In this document: piece after piece, positions 42,708 through 51,101 of the stretch | Layout: each line of letters begins with the position of its first letter | Position numbering within the stretch: position 1 is the first letter of the stretch | Assembly: GCF_009695865.1 (NCBI RefSeq) | Contig: NZ_VUNB01000002.1 | Span: 248,001 to 312,000 of the forward strand | Direction: 5' to 3' | From: Allobaileyella intestinalis | GTDB lineage: Bacteria > Bacillota > Clostridia > Peptostreptococcales > Anaerovoracaceae | Length of the DNA stretch: 64,000 nt | The notes under the pieces: model-generated | Told to the model about the DNA's origin: nothing | Database searches by the model: none | What the model saw: the letters and a program-made list of their open reading frames with translations, nothing else | Position numbers and translations under genes: made by a program

Positions 42708-44108
42708 ATGAAAGTATATAATTCACTTACCGGCCGGAAAGAGGAGTTTATTCCACTGGAAGAAGGCAAGGTAAAAATGTATGTATGCGGACCTACCGTA
42801 TACAATTTTTTCCATATAGGAAATGCAAGACCTTTCGTGGTTTTTGATACACTGAGAAGATATTTCATCTGGAGAGGATATGAAGTCAAGTACGTGCAGA
42901 ACTTCACTGACGTGGATGACAAGATCATCAACAGAGCAAGAGAAGAGGGCATAACAGCACCGGAAGTTTCTGAGAAATACATTAAAGAGTATTTTGAAGA
43001 CGCAAAGGCTCTCAATGTACTTCCTGCAGACGTTCATCCAAAGGTTTCAGAGCATATCGATGATATTATCGACTTCGTTCAGACTCTTATTGACAAGGGA
43101 TACGCTTACGAAGCCGATGGTGACGTTTACTATTCTCCAAGGAAATTTGAGGGATACGGAAAGCTTTCAGGCCAGAACATAGATGATCTGGAGTCTGGAG
43201 CAAGAATCGCCATAGGAGAGGTTAAACACGATCCGCTGGACTTTGCTCTCTGGAAGGCTCAGAAGGAACCGGACGAGATTGCATGGAAGTCCCCGTGGGG
43301 AATGGGAAGACCAGGCTGGCACATTGAGTGTTCCACCATGGCCAGAAAGCATCTGGGACCTACAATCGATATTCACGGAGGCGGACAGGATCTGAAGTTC
43401 CCTCACCATGAGAACGAAATTGCCCAGTCCGAGGCATGCAACGGAGTTCCTTTTGCAAAATACTGGATGCACAATGGCTACATCACCATCGATGGCGTGA
43501 AAATGTCCAAATCATTGAACAATTTCTTTACTGTCAGAGATATAAGAAAGCTTTACAGCGGTGACGTAATCAGATTTTTCCTTCTTTCAGGCCATTACAG
43601 AAGCCCTATTAACTTCAGCGACGTACTGATGGAGCAGGCGAAGCAGGGACTGAACAGAATAGTCACATGTGTTGAGACCCTCGAACACCTGGAGAAAAAC
43701 GGCACAGATGATTTTTCAGATGCTGACAAGGCAGAGCTGAAGGGCCTGGACAAGTACAGAGATATGTTCATTGAAGCAATGGACGACGATCTTAACACTG
43801 CTGACGCAATCTCCGCCATCTTCGAAATGGTCTCTGATATTAACGTATACGTTCGCAACGGAGCTTCAAAGATTTTTGCAAAAGAAGGAATTGCGCACAT
43901 CAAGGAGCTTACGGACGTTCTGGGCGTAATGCAGCACACAGAAGATGAGGATTCAGCAGATCCTGAGATTCAGGCACTTGTGGATGAGCGCCAGGCTGCA
44001 AGAAAAGAAAAGAACTGGGCAAAGGCTGATGAGATCAGAGATAAGCTTAAGGAAATGGGATATACCATCAAAGATACACCTCAGGGTGCACAGCTCATCA
44101 AGGATTGA
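42708..44108 (+). CDS. cysS: Cysteinyl-tRNA synthetase
   Basis: A 466-residue class I synthetase. The HIGH motif reads HIGNARPFVVFD, the first zinc Cys lies in MYVCGPTVYNFF, and KMSKSLNNF is the KMSKS motif; GWHIECSTMA and FPHHENEIAQSE hold further zinc ligands. The start at 42708 follows AAGGAGG; an in-frame ATG at 42660 is too far upstream and lies at the promoter. It keeps its B. subtilis position next to mrnC and rlmB, although cysE is absent. Confidence 0.95.
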   Translation: MKVYNSLTGRKEEFIPLEEGKVKMYVCGPTVYNFFHIGNARPFVVFDTLRRYFIWRGYEVKYVQNFTDVDDKIINRAREEGITAPEVSEKYIKEYFEDAKALNVLPADVHPKVSEHIDDIIDFVQTLIDKGYAYEADGDVYYSPRKFEGYGKLSGQNIDDLESGARIAIGEVKHDPLDFALWKAQKEPDEIAWKSPWGMGRPGWHIECSTMARKHLGPTIDIHGGGQDLKFPHHENEIAQSEACNGVPFAKYWMHNGYITIDGVKMSKSLNNFFTVRDIRKLYSGDVIRFFLLSGHYRSPINFSDVLMEQAKQGLNRIVTCVETLEHLEKNGTDDFSDADKAELKGLDKYRDMFIEAMDDDLNTADAISAIFEMVSDINVYVRNGASKIFAKEGIAHIKELTDVLGVMQHTEDEDSADPEIQALVDERQAARKEKNWAKADEIRDKLKEMGYTIKDTPQGAQLIKD

Positions 44109-44145
44109 TCAGCTGCAGGAATAAAGATAGAAAGACAGATCATAG

Positions 44146-44595
44146 ATGATAAACATTGATAATGTACAGACGGCAACCCTTGCTTTCCTGGGAGATGCAG
44201 TGTATGAGAAGGCTGTCAGGAGGATGCTGGTGGAGAACGGACTGAACCAGGCTGACAGGCTCCACCGGGCTGCCGTCAAATACGTGTCGGCTGAAGGCCA
44301 GTCAAGGGCGGCTGCAGAGCTGTGCAAGGGTTTCCTCACAGAAGAAGAGGTGAGGCTTGTTAAGAGAGCGAGAAATCATAAGACCACCTCTCATCCCAGG
44401 CATGTAGATCCAAGAAAATACAAGATGGCCACCGGCTTTGAGGCCCTCATCGGTTATCTGGACCTGAAGGGTGATGAAGAGCGGCTGAATCAGGTGATAA
44501 GCCAGTCTGTTCATATTATCAACGGCCGCAGCAGCTCAGCACAGAAAAAAGCCGCCGGCATTGATACAGCAACTGCAGATAGAGAGAAGGAATAA
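44146..44595 (+). CDS. mrnC: Mini-ribonuclease 3
   Basis: A 149-residue RNase III catalytic domain without a dsRNA-binding domain. LAFLGDAVYEKAVR carries the catalytic Asp, and YKMATGFEALIGYLDL the second acidic block. MrnC matures 23S rRNA ends in Firmicutes. The last 15 residues are a polar tail. It follows cysS after 37 bases and thyA comes 6 bases later. Confidence 0.92.
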   Translation: MINIDNVQTATLAFLGDAVYEKAVRRMLVENGLNQADRLHRAAVKYVSAEGQSRAAAELCKGFLTEEEVRLVKRARNHKTTSHPRHVDPRKYKMATGFEALIGYLDLKGDEERLNQVISQSVHIINGRSSSAQKKAAGIDTATADREKE

Positions 44596-44601
44596 GTAGC
44601 A

Positions 44602-45432
44602 ATGAGCAAAGCAGATGAGAAGTTTGTTTCGATGTGCCGTGACATTCTGGAAAATGGTTTCAGTACAGAGGGCAACAACGTAAGAGCAAGGTGGGACGAC
44701 GGTACTCCTGCCCACACAATCAAGAATTTCGGAGTGGTAAACAGATACGATCTAAGCGAAGAATTTCCAGCCCTTACCTTGAGACCTACAGCCATTCGTC
44801 TGGCCTTCGACGAGCTGCTGTGGATATGGCAGAAGAAGTCCAACAATATTAAAGACCTGAATTCCCACATATGGGATCAGTGGGCAGATGAAAACGGCAG
44901 CATTGGCAAGGCCTACGGATATCAGCTGGGCATTCCGTACAAGTTCAAGCAGGGAGAAATGGACCAGGTAGACAATGTGCTGTGGCTTCTGAAAAACGAC
45001 CGTTATTCCAGGAGAATAATGACGAACATGTACAATTTCGCCGATCTCAGCGAAATGGGTCTGGAACCGTGCGCCTACAGCATGACCTTTAACGTAAAAG
45101 GTAACACTCTGAACGCAATACTTAACCAGAGATCCCAGGACGTCCTTACGGCAAACAACTGGAACGTTGTGCAGTATTCACTTCTTCTCATGATGATGGC
45201 TCAGGTCAGCGGTCTTAAGGCAGGAGAACTGGTTCACGTCATTGCCGACGCCCATATTTACGACAGGCACGTGGATATTGTAAAAGAGCTGATCGAAAGG
45301 CCTCAGTATCCGGCACCGAAGGTGAGACTGAATCCGGATATAACAGATTTCTATGAGTTTACGGACAAAGACCTGATCATCGAGGACTACCAGAAAAATC
45401 CTCAGGTCAAGAACATTCCTGTGGCTATATAG
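44602..45432 (+). CDS. thyA: Thymidylate synthase (ThyA), divergent clostridial form
   Basis: A 276-residue ThyA-family enzyme that methylates dUMP with methylenetetrahydrofolate. The nucleophile lies in EPCAYSMTF, and the dUMP-binding block reads LNQRSQDVLTANNWNVVQY where most ThyA proteins have LGLPFN; the C-terminus PVAI matches the closing tail. This variant is common in Clostridia, so I read it as an active ThyA rather than a new enzyme. DHFR, which recycles the dihydrofolate product, is encoded 53 bases downstream. The pair sits as an insertion between mrnC and rlmB. Confidence 0.88.
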   Translation: MSKADEKFVSMCRDILENGFSTEGNNVRARWDDGTPAHTIKNFGVVNRYDLSEEFPALTLRPTAIRLAFDELLWIWQKKSNNIKDLNSHIWDQWADENGSIGKAYGYQLGIPYKFKQGEMDQVDNVLWLLKNDRYSRRIMTNMYNFADLSEMGLEPCAYSMTFNVKGNTLNAILNQRSQDVLTANNWNVVQYSLLLMMMAQVSGLKAGELVHVIADAHIYDRHVDIVKELIERPQYPAPKVRLNPDITDFYEFTDKDLIIEDYQKNPQVKNIPVAI

Positions 45433-45485
45433 CCCCGGGAACTGCCGCACAGTGAATAGAATTTTTACAGAAAAGGAGACCGGAC

Positions 45486-45977
45486 ATGAATCTCATAGTT
45501 GCTGTAGACAGAAAATGGGGAATAGGAAGAGACAATAAGCTCCTGGCCCATTTGCCGGGTGATATGAAGTTTTTCAAGAACACCACCATGGGCGGAGTGG
45601 TAGTCATGGGACGAAAGACTCTGGAAAGTATGCCCGGGGGAAAAGGACTACCGGGAAGGGTCAACATCGTCCTCACCAGGAACACGGAATACCAGGCAAA
45701 GGATGCCCAGGTGGTTCACACCAGAGATGAGCTTATGAAGCTCCTTGAGCAATATGATGACCAGAAGGTGTTCATTCTCGGCGGGGGATCAGTTTACAGA
45801 GAGTTCTACAAGTACTGTTCTGTATGCTATATAACAAAGATAAATGCAGAATTCGATGCAGACACTTTCATGGTGAACCTGGACGAAGATGATGATTTCA
45901 AGCTGACTAATGTCAGCCCTGAGCAGGAAGATAATGGAATAAACTATACATTCTGTACTTATGAGAATGTAAGATAA
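45486..45977 (+). CDS. folA: Dihydrofolate reductase
   Basis: A 163-residue DHFR: MNLIVAVDRKWGIGRDNKL at the N-terminus, then LPGDMKFFKNTTMGGVVVMG and FILGGGSVYREF in the cofactor site. It reduces dihydrofolate to tetrahydrofolate with NADPH. ATG follows AAAGGAG. It lies directly after thyA and works with it. Confidence 0.94.
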   Translation: MNLIVAVDRKWGIGRDNKLLAHLPGDMKFFKNTTMGGVVVMGRKTLESMPGGKGLPGRVNIVLTRNTEYQAKDAQVVHTRDELMKLLEQYDDQKVFILGGGSVYREFYKYCSVCYITKINAEFDADTFMVNLDEDDDFKLTNVSPEQEDNGINYTFCTYENVR

Positions 45978-46040
45978 TTGAGTTTTTGAGGATGACAGAC
46001 AGGGCGGATGTACAGCCGCCTTGAGGACCGGGAGAGGACC

Positions 46041-47042
46041 ATGAGCAAGGGCCAGAACAAATACAGAGCCGAAAGAATGGAAAAACAGGCTGAGTCAGGG
46101 TTCCGCAAAGGAAAGAACCAGGACAAGGGAAGCCGGAGAAGAGACGGATACAAAAAGAAAAGTGCAGGGGCAACCGGGGACATGAAAGAAAGGCAGGCCG
46201 GAAAATACGGCCGGTCCAGAGACGGAAGACCAGCGGGATATGGATCCGGATATGGTTATAGAGAGGAAGATCTGAGAAGGGATCAGGAAGCTGTTTTCGA
46301 CGACGGCGCTGAGAAGATCTTCGGCAGAAATCCGGTGATTGCTGCTCTCCGGGGCTCAAGAGAAGTGGAGCATATTTATATAGCCAGGGGCTCAGAAGGA
46401 TCTGCAAAACAGATTGCCGGCATGGCGAAAGACAGCGGAGTTCCCCTGGATTTCGTGGACAGAGAAGTTATCAACGCCATGGCCCGGGGAGAAAGACATC
46501 AGGGGGTGGCTGCCAGAGTTTCCGAGTACAGCTACTCCACTATTCAGGATGTGTTCAAAAGAGCTGAAGAATCAGGAGAGGATCCGTTTGTAATCGTTCT
46601 TGATGAAATCAGCGATCCCCACAATCTTGGCGCAGTTATCAGAACTGCAGAGTGTGCTGGTGCCCACGGCGTTATAATTCCAAAAAGAAGAGCCTGCGGC
46701 CTTACGGGCGTAGCAGCAAAGGCTTCTGCCGGGGCCATTGAATCGGTTCCGGTAGTGAGAGTTACAAATATAAGCAGAACCCTGGACGAACTGAAGGAAC
46801 TGGGCCTTTGGATTGCCGCTTGCGATATGGGAGGACAGCTGTATTACAAGGCGGACCTCTCAGGGCCATTGGCAGTGGTAATCGGAAGCGAGGGATCTGG
46901 AATAAGCAAGCTGGTAAAGGACAAGTGCGACTTTACGGTTTCCATGCCTCTTAAGGGAAAAGTAAATTCTCTTAACGCATCAAATGCGGCTGCGGTTATT
47001 ATGTACGAAGTTCGCAGGCGGAGAGACATGCTTGATGAGTGA
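46041..47042 (+). CDS. rlmB: 23S rRNA 2'-O-methyltransferase, SpoU/TrmH family (RlmB-like)
   Basis: A 333-residue protein. The first 90 residues are a basic, Gly/Arg/Lys-rich low-complexity tail, longer than usual and probably RNA-binding. From about residue 92 comes the SpoU substrate-binding domain (KIFGRNPVIAAL) and the knotted SPOUT domain with IVLDEISDPHNLGAVIRTAE, VIGSEGSGIS and SMPLKGKVNSLNASNAAAV. RlmB methylates G2251 of 23S rRNA in model bacteria. I chose 46041 because of the nearby GGGAGAGG; ATG 46008 is an alternative. In B. subtilis yacP and sigH come next; both are missing here. Confidence 0.9.
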   Translation: MSKGQNKYRAERMEKQAESGFRKGKNQDKGSRRRDGYKKKSAGATGDMKERQAGKYGRSRDGRPAGYGSGYGYREEDLRRDQEAVFDDGAEKIFGRNPVIAALRGSREVEHIYIARGSEGSAKQIAGMAKDSGVPLDFVDREVINAMARGERHQGVAARVSEYSYSTIQDVFKRAEESGEDPFVIVLDEISDPHNLGAVIRTAECAGAHGVIIPKRRACGLTGVAAKASAGAIESVPVVRVTNISRTLDELKELGLWIAACDMGGQLYYKADLSGPLAVVIGSEGSGISKLVKDKCDFTVSMPLKGKVNSLNASNAAAVIMYEVRRRRDMLDE

Positions 47043-47110
47043 TCTACAGGTTCCCCTCAGGCTGCAGCAATGAATGTATAGAAAAACAACAGAGTACTTA
47101 ATGAAAAGCC

Positions 47111-47139
47111 TTGACATTGACAACGGGTCAGAGTAACAT
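47111..47139 (+). promoter_or_regulatory. Promoter of the rpmG-secE-nusG-rplKA unit
   Basis: TTGACA (47111-47116), 17 bases, TAACAT (47134-47139), 115 bases before rpmG. The 212-base gap between rlmB and rpmG holds no tRNA or other gene that I can see. Confidence 0.7.
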
Positions 47140-47254
47140 TAATAGGCGTCTTTATGTACACTGGTGCGGAGCGGAAATAAAACGCTCTGTACTTTTAGGT
47201 TGACGAAGAATAGAGATAAAAAACAGTTATCATATATTTAAGGAGGAGATCATC

Positions 47255-47404
47255 GTGAGGAACAAGATCATACTCGCATGCACAGAATGCAAGCAGAGAA
47301 ACTACAACACAACAAAGAACAAGAAGAATGATCCTGACCGTATTGAGCTGATGAAGTATTGCAAGTTCTGCGGCAAGGAGACTCTCCACAAGGAAACAAA
47401 ATAG
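47255..47404 (+). CDS. rpmG: 50S ribosomal protein L33
   Basis: A 49-residue L33 of the zinc-binding (C+) type: ACTEC and YCKFCG supply four cysteines. The start is GTG, 8 bases after AAGGAGGAG. It precedes secE by 23 bases, as rpmGB does in B. subtilis. Confidence 0.93.
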   Translation: MRNKIILACTECKQRNYNTTKNKKNDPDRIELMKYCKFCGKETLHKETK

Positions 47405-47427
47405 TTCACTGAGAACGGAGTATTTTT

Positions 47428-47736
47428 ATGGCTAAGAACAAAGGCAACAACAGCAATAAAAAATCCGGAAGCAGCAGATCTGCTGTGGGCAGAGCAGCAA
47501 GCTACGGTTCCTCTGCGGGACGTGCTCAGAGCAAAAGAGAACGCAGCGGCATCATGAGCTATTTCAAAGGAGTTCGTCAGGAGTTCAAGAAGGTCGTATG
47601 GCCTACTAAGAACGAACTCGGAACAAGCACTGTAGTTGTTTTTGCTGTATGCGCTTTCTTCGCAGTCGGCTTCTGGCTGATTGATACCGGATTCCTTGCT
47701 GTACTCAGATCAATTCTGGGTATTTCTATGTCTTAA
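47428..47736 (+). CDS. secE: Preprotein translocase subunit SecE
   Basis: A 102-residue protein. The conserved SecE part is FKGVRQEFKKVVWPTKNEL followed by a single membrane helix (about residues 70-92). The first 40 residues are a Ser/Lys/Gly-rich basic extension not needed in minimal SecE. It supports SecY in protein export. It lies between rpmG and nusG in the universal order. Confidence 0.94.
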   Translation: MAKNKGNNSNKKSGSSRSAVGRAASYGSSAGRAQSKRERSGIMSYFKGVRQEFKKVVWPTKNELGTSTVVVFAVCAFFAVGFWLIDTGFLAVLRSILGISMS

Positions 47737-47762
47737 TAGAATAAAGGAAACGGGAGATTATA

Positions 47763-48353
47763 ATGGCAGATATCAACGAAAACAGCACGGATGTAAGGCC
47801 GTCCCTCTCACCTCTTGAGGGAGAAGGACTTCGTGGCGACGGAACAGCAAAATGGTACGTTGTTCACACTTACTCCGGATACGAGAACAAGGTTAAGGAC
47901 AGCATCGAGCGCATGGTTGAATACCGGGGGATGCAGGACCTGATCCTTGAAGTGGCCATTCCTACAGAGAACAGGGTGGAGATCAAGAACGGACAGAGGA
48001 AAGTAAGGCAGAGAAAGCTTTATCCCGGATACGTTGTTGTAAAGATGATCGTCACCAATGAGACCTGGTACCTGGTAAGAAACACCGAAGGCGTAACGGG
48101 ATTTGTAGGTCACGGCTCAGATCCAATTCCACTGACCAAAGAAGAAGTTGTCAGAATGGGAATGGAGAAAATGCGAATCGAACTGGACATCGAGGTTGGT
48201 GATACTGTCCGCATCGTCAGTGGTCCTTTTGAAGGTCATATGGCCATCGTTGAGGATATAAACACTGAGAAGCAGGTGGTAAAGGCCAGAGCATCAATGT
48301 TCGGTCGAGATACATCTGTGGAACTTGAGTTTTCACAGGTGGATAAATTATAG
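47763..48353 (+). CDS. nusG: Transcription termination/antitermination protein NusG
   Basis: A 196-residue NusG with the NGN domain (KWYVVHTYSGYENKV from about residue 30, RKLYPGYVVVKM, NTEGVTGFVG) and a C-terminal KOW domain (GDTVRIVSGPFEGHMA). It links RNA polymerase with the ribosome or Rho. The first 29 residues are an extra segment containing SPLEGEG, encoded by a small DNA palindrome (47802-47822). An internal start is not evident, since the ATG at 47763 has GGGAG about 9 bases before it. Confidence 0.95.
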   Translation: MADINENSTDVRPSLSPLEGEGLRGDGTAKWYVVHTYSGYENKVKDSIERMVEYRGMQDLILEVAIPTENRVEIKNGQRKVRQRKLYPGYVVVKMIVTNETWYLVRNTEGVTGFVGHGSDPIPLTKEEVVRMGMEKMRIELDIEVGDTVRIVSGPFEGHMAIVEDINTEKQVVKARASMFGRDTSVELEFSQVDKL

Positions 48354-48369
48354 AAGAAAGGAGTAGACA

Positions 48370-48798
48370 ATGGCTAAGAAGATCGAAGGCTATATCAAGC
48401 TTCAGATCCCTGCAGGAGGAGCAACTCCGGCACCGCCAGTTGGTCCTGCACTGGGACAGAAGAGCGTAAACATCATGGACTTCTGTAAGCAGTTCAACGC
48501 TCAGACATCTGGACAGTCCGGAATGATCATTCCAGTTGTGATTACTGTTTATTCAGACAGATCATTCACATTCGTATGCAAGACTCCGCCAGCAGCAGTT
48601 CTGATCAAGAAGGCTGCAGGAATCGAGACAGCATCCGGAGAGCCTAACAAGACTAAGGTTGCAAAGATCACACTGGCACAGGCACAGGAGATTGCTCAGA
48701 CAAAGATGCCTGACCTGAACGCAGCATCCCTTGAGGCTGCCACAGACATGATCAAGGGAACAGCCCGCAGCATGGGTGTAGAAGTAGTAGAAGGCTAA
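48370..48798 (+). CDS. rplK: 50S ribosomal protein L11
   Basis: A 142-residue L11: [39 protein letters not shown] and [13 protein letters not shown] are canonical. It forms the GTPase-associated region of the large subunit with L10 and L12. It starts 16 bases after nusG with AAAGGAG in between. Confidence 0.97.
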   Translation: MAKKIEGYIKLQIPAGGATPAPPVGPALGQKSVNIMDFCKQFNAQTSGQSGMIIPVVITVYSDRSFTFVCKTPPAAVLIKKAAGIETASGEPNKTKVAKITLAQAQEIAQTKMPDLNAASLEAATDMIKGTARSMGVEVVEG

Positions 48799-48802
48799 TT
48801 AT

Positions 48803-48836
48803 GTGGGAGGCGGTGAAGAACTGCCGTTAGCACCAC
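48803..48836 (+). promoter_or_regulatory. L1-type mRNA hairpin in the rplK-rplA gap
   Basis: GTGG (48803-48806) pairs with CCAC (48833-48836) and inner GGCGGT with ACTGCC, directly before the AAGGAGG of rplA. The arrangement is the L1-binding mimic typical of this gap in Firmicutes; excess L1 would repress translation. Confidence 0.6.
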
Positions 48837-48848
48837 AAGGAGGAAAAA

Positions 48849-49544
48849 ATGCCAAAGAGAAGCAAGAGATTCAACGCTGCTCTGGAGTCATTCGACAAGA
48901 CACAGTCATACAGCGTTGCAGAGGCTGCAGGTCTTGTAAAGAAGACAAGCAGCGCAAAGTTCGACGAGACAGTTGAACTCCACATCCGTCTGGGTGTAGA
49001 CGGAAGACACGCAGATCAGCAGGTAAGAGGCGCAACAGTTCTCCCTCACGGCACAGGTAAGACCAAGAAGGTTCTGGTATTTGCCAAGGGACCTAAGGCT
49101 GAAGAGGCAGAGGCTGCTGGTGCAGATTACGTAGGTGCTGAGGATATGGCAGAGAAGATCCAGAAAGAAAACTGGTTCGACTTTGACGCAGTAGTTGCAA
49201 CTCCAGACATGATGGGTGTTGTAGGTCGTCTCGGTAGAGTCCTGGGACCTAAGGGACTGATGCCAAACCCTAAGTCAGGTACAGTTACAATGGATCTGAC
49301 AAAGGCTCTGGAAGATATCAAAGCTGGTAAAGTAGAGTATCGTCTGGACAAGGCTAACATCATCCACGTTATTATCGGTAAGGCTTCCTTCACACAGGAT
49401 CAGCTTACTGACAATGCTAACGCACTGATCGGTGCTATTGCAAAGGCTAAGCCATCAACAGCAAAGGGTCAGTACTTCAAGAGCGTTACCATGACTTCAA
49501 CAATGGGACCTGGAGTGAAAGTCAACACAGCTTCACTGGGCTAA
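48849..49544 (+). CDS. rplA: 50S ribosomal protein L1
   Basis: A 231-residue L1: [56 protein letters not shown] and the closing [10 protein letters not shown]. It forms the L1 stalk and represses its own mRNA. Length is normal. Confidence 0.97.
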   Translation: MPKRSKRFNAALESFDKTQSYSVAEAAGLVKKTSSAKFDETVELHIRLGVDGRHADQQVRGATVLPHGTGKTKKVLVFAKGPKAEEAEAAGADYVGAEDMAEKIQKENWFDFDAVVATPDMMGVVGRLGRVLGPKGLMPNPKSGTVTMDLTKALEDIKAGKVEYRLDKANIIHVIIGKASFTQDQLTDNANALIGAIAKAKPSTAKGQYFKSVTMTSTMGPGVKVNTASLG

Positions 49545-49567
49545 ATCAGTGATGACAATGGAATACC

Positions 49568-49652
49568 AGCCTAAGACAGCGGGTGCGTAAGCTCAATAAC
49601 CCGCCGAGGTACAATATATATTGCCTCGCTTTGGAAAAATGCGGGGTTTTTT
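49568..49652 (+). ncRNA. Ribosomal protein L10 leader with attenuator
   Basis: The 187-base rplA-rplJ gap holds the conserved L10-leader core (AAGACAGCGGGTGC at 49573-49586, then AACCCGCCGAGG) followed by a terminator stem CCTCGC (49624-49629) with GCGGGG (49641-49646) and six T. L10(L12)4 binding would favour the terminator. Confidence 0.85.
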
Positions 49653-49731
49653 GTACCCCAGACACCAGGTACGGTGACAGGTCGAAAAACAAAATTTTGA
49701 ATGGAGATTTCCATTCAGGAAAGGAGATACA

Positions 49732-50262
49732 ATGTCTGTAGAAGCAAAAGCAGCTAAGCAGGTGATCATCGACGAGATCAAGGAAAGATTTGAGAATTCA
49801 TCTTCCGTTGTAGTTGTTGATTATCTGGGAATCACAGTAGCTGAGGCTGATGCTCTGAGAAAGGAACTCAGAGAGGCAGGCGTACAGTTTACTGTATATA
49901 AGAACACACTTGTAAAGCGTGCAATCGAAGGAACAGAGTATGAAGAACTTGGCGAATGCCTGAAGGGATCAAGCGCCCTGGCATTCAGCTCCGAAGATGC
50001 AACAGCAGCTGCAAGAATTCTGAACAAGGCTATCAAGAAGTACAAGAAGATGGCATTCAAGGGCGGAGTTCTTGACGGAGCAGTTCTCACACCAGAGCAG
50101 GTCGTTGCACTGGCAGATATCCCATCAAGAGAGGAGCTTATCGCTCGTTTCATGGGAAGCATCCAGGCTCCTATTTCCAAGTTCGCAAGAACCCTCAAGG
50201 CTATTGTGGACGAGGGCGGCGAAGAAGGAGCACCTCAGGAATCCGAGGCAGCAGAAGCTTAG
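49732..50262 (+). CDS. rplJ: 50S ribosomal protein L10
   Basis: A 176-residue L10: N-terminal rRNA-binding part (FENSSSVVVVDYLGITVAEA, FTVYKNTLVKRAI) and C-terminal helix for L12 dimers. ATG follows AAAGGAG. Expression is governed by the leader upstream. A short hairpin (50303-50329) lies between it and rplL. Confidence 0.97.
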   Translation: MSVEAKAAKQVIIDEIKERFENSSSVVVVDYLGITVAEADALRKELREAGVQFTVYKNTLVKRAIEGTEYEELGECLKGSSALAFSSEDATAAARILNKAIKKYKKMAFKGGVLDGAVLTPEQVVALADIPSREELIARFMGSIQAPISKFARTLKAIVDEGGEEGAPQESEAAEA

Positions 50263-50302
50263 GATTCACCGCTGCATAGGGCAGCATGAATACTATTTTT
50301 AC

Positions 50303-50329
50303 GGATCGGTCGCATAGGCGGGACGATCC
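50303..50329 (+). promoter_or_regulatory. Hairpin in the rplJ-rplL gap
   Basis: GGATCG (50303-50308) pairs with CGATCC (50324-50329), with inner CGC/GCG pairs. There is no T-run; it may tune the higher translation or stability of rplL. Confidence 0.5.
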
Positions 50330-50359
50330 CCTACACTAATAAACGAAAGGAAAATAACA

Positions 50360-50728
50360 ATGGATAAGGATCAGATCATTGAAGCCCTGAAGGGTATGAC
50401 ACTGCTTGAGATCAACGAGCTGGTTAAGGCTTGTGAGGAAGAATTCGGCGTATCTGCTGCAGCTGTAGCTGTTGCACCTGCTGGTGCTGGCGCTGGCGCT
50501 GACGCTGCTGAGGAGCAGACAGAGTTCACAGTAGTTCTGAAGGAGATCGGCGACAACAAGATCAAGGTTATCAAGGCTGTAAGAGAGGCTACTGGACTTG
50601 GTCTGAAGGAGGCTAAGGCACTGGTAGACGGAGCTCCTGCAAACGTTAAGGAGAACGTAGAGAAGGCTGAGGCTGACGCTCTGAAGGCTGCACTGGAAGA
50701 GGTTGGCGCAGTAGTAGAGCTGAAGTAG
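50360..50728 (+). CDS. rplL: 50S ribosomal protein L7/L12
   Basis: A 122-residue L12: N-terminal dimerisation domain ([20 protein letters not shown]), an Ala/Gly-rich hinge (about 37-50) and the C-terminal factor-binding domain ([20 protein letters not shown]). Normal length. A terminator-like hairpin follows 24 bases after the stop. Confidence 0.97.
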   Translation: MDKDQIIEALKGMTLLEINELVKACEEEFGVSAAAVAVAPAGAGAGADAAEEQTEFTVVLKEIGDNKIKVIKAVREATGLGLKEAKALVDGAPANVKENVEKAEADALKAALEEVGAVVELK

Positions 50729-50752
50729 TTCAGAAGTTAAGCAAAGCAGAAA

Positions 50753-50784
50753 TTGGACCCTGTTTTGGCAGGGTTCAATTTTTT
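50753..50784 (+). terminator. First terminator/attenuator between rplL and rpoB
   Basis: TTGGACCCTG (50753-50762) pairs with CAGGGTTCAA (50769-50778), one G-U, followed by six T. It probably lowers read-through from the ribosomal genes into rpoBC. Confidence 0.88.
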
Positions 50785-50802
50785 GGTATGCTGCGATAAA
50801 TG

Positions 50803-50844
50803 GGGCATGGAAGCCGGCTGAGTTGGCGTGAAATGCCCTTTTTT
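50803..50844 (+). terminator. Second terminator-like hairpin between rplL and rpoB
   Basis: GGGCAT (50803-50808) pairs with ATGCCC (50833-50838), with an inner GCC/GGC pair, followed by six T. It lies 19 bases after the first. Confidence 0.65.
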
Positions 50845-51022
50845 CCATCTATATGCACTTTCCCCCTGTCCTCCTTTGCCGGGCATCAAATTGAGATGCG
50901 GGAATGGGGACATCTCCATAATCGATATATGGAAAAACCTGTCTGGCAATGCCGGAAGGAGCGGGGATCCGGGGAAAATGCATATGCATGGGAAAATATA
51001 CTTTATTCATCAGGATTAATCC

Positions 51023-51051
51023 TTGATTATTGAAGAAGATTTCAATATAAT
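51023..51051 (+). promoter_or_regulatory. rpoBC promoter
   Basis: TTGATT (51023-51028), 17 bases, TATAAT (51046-51051), 50 bases before rpoB. The stretch 50845-51020 before it has no gene; it holds a 12-bp palindrome ATGCATATGCAT (50978-50989) and inverted segments described in the findings. Confidence 0.8.
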
Positions 51052-51101
51052 TGTAAGTTGCTATAGAGTCGAAAAGTTATGAATCAATAAGGAGTAATAA
51101 C

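Noticed and set aside
44602..45432. New enzyme instead of thymidylate synthase
   Set aside because: The unusual motifs (PCAY, NNWN) match the divergent clostridial ThyA form known to me, and DHFR lies next to it.
47043..47254. tRNA gene or sigH remnant between rlmB and rpmG
   Set aside because: No cloverleaf and no open frame resembling a sigma factor is visible; only a promoter and leader.
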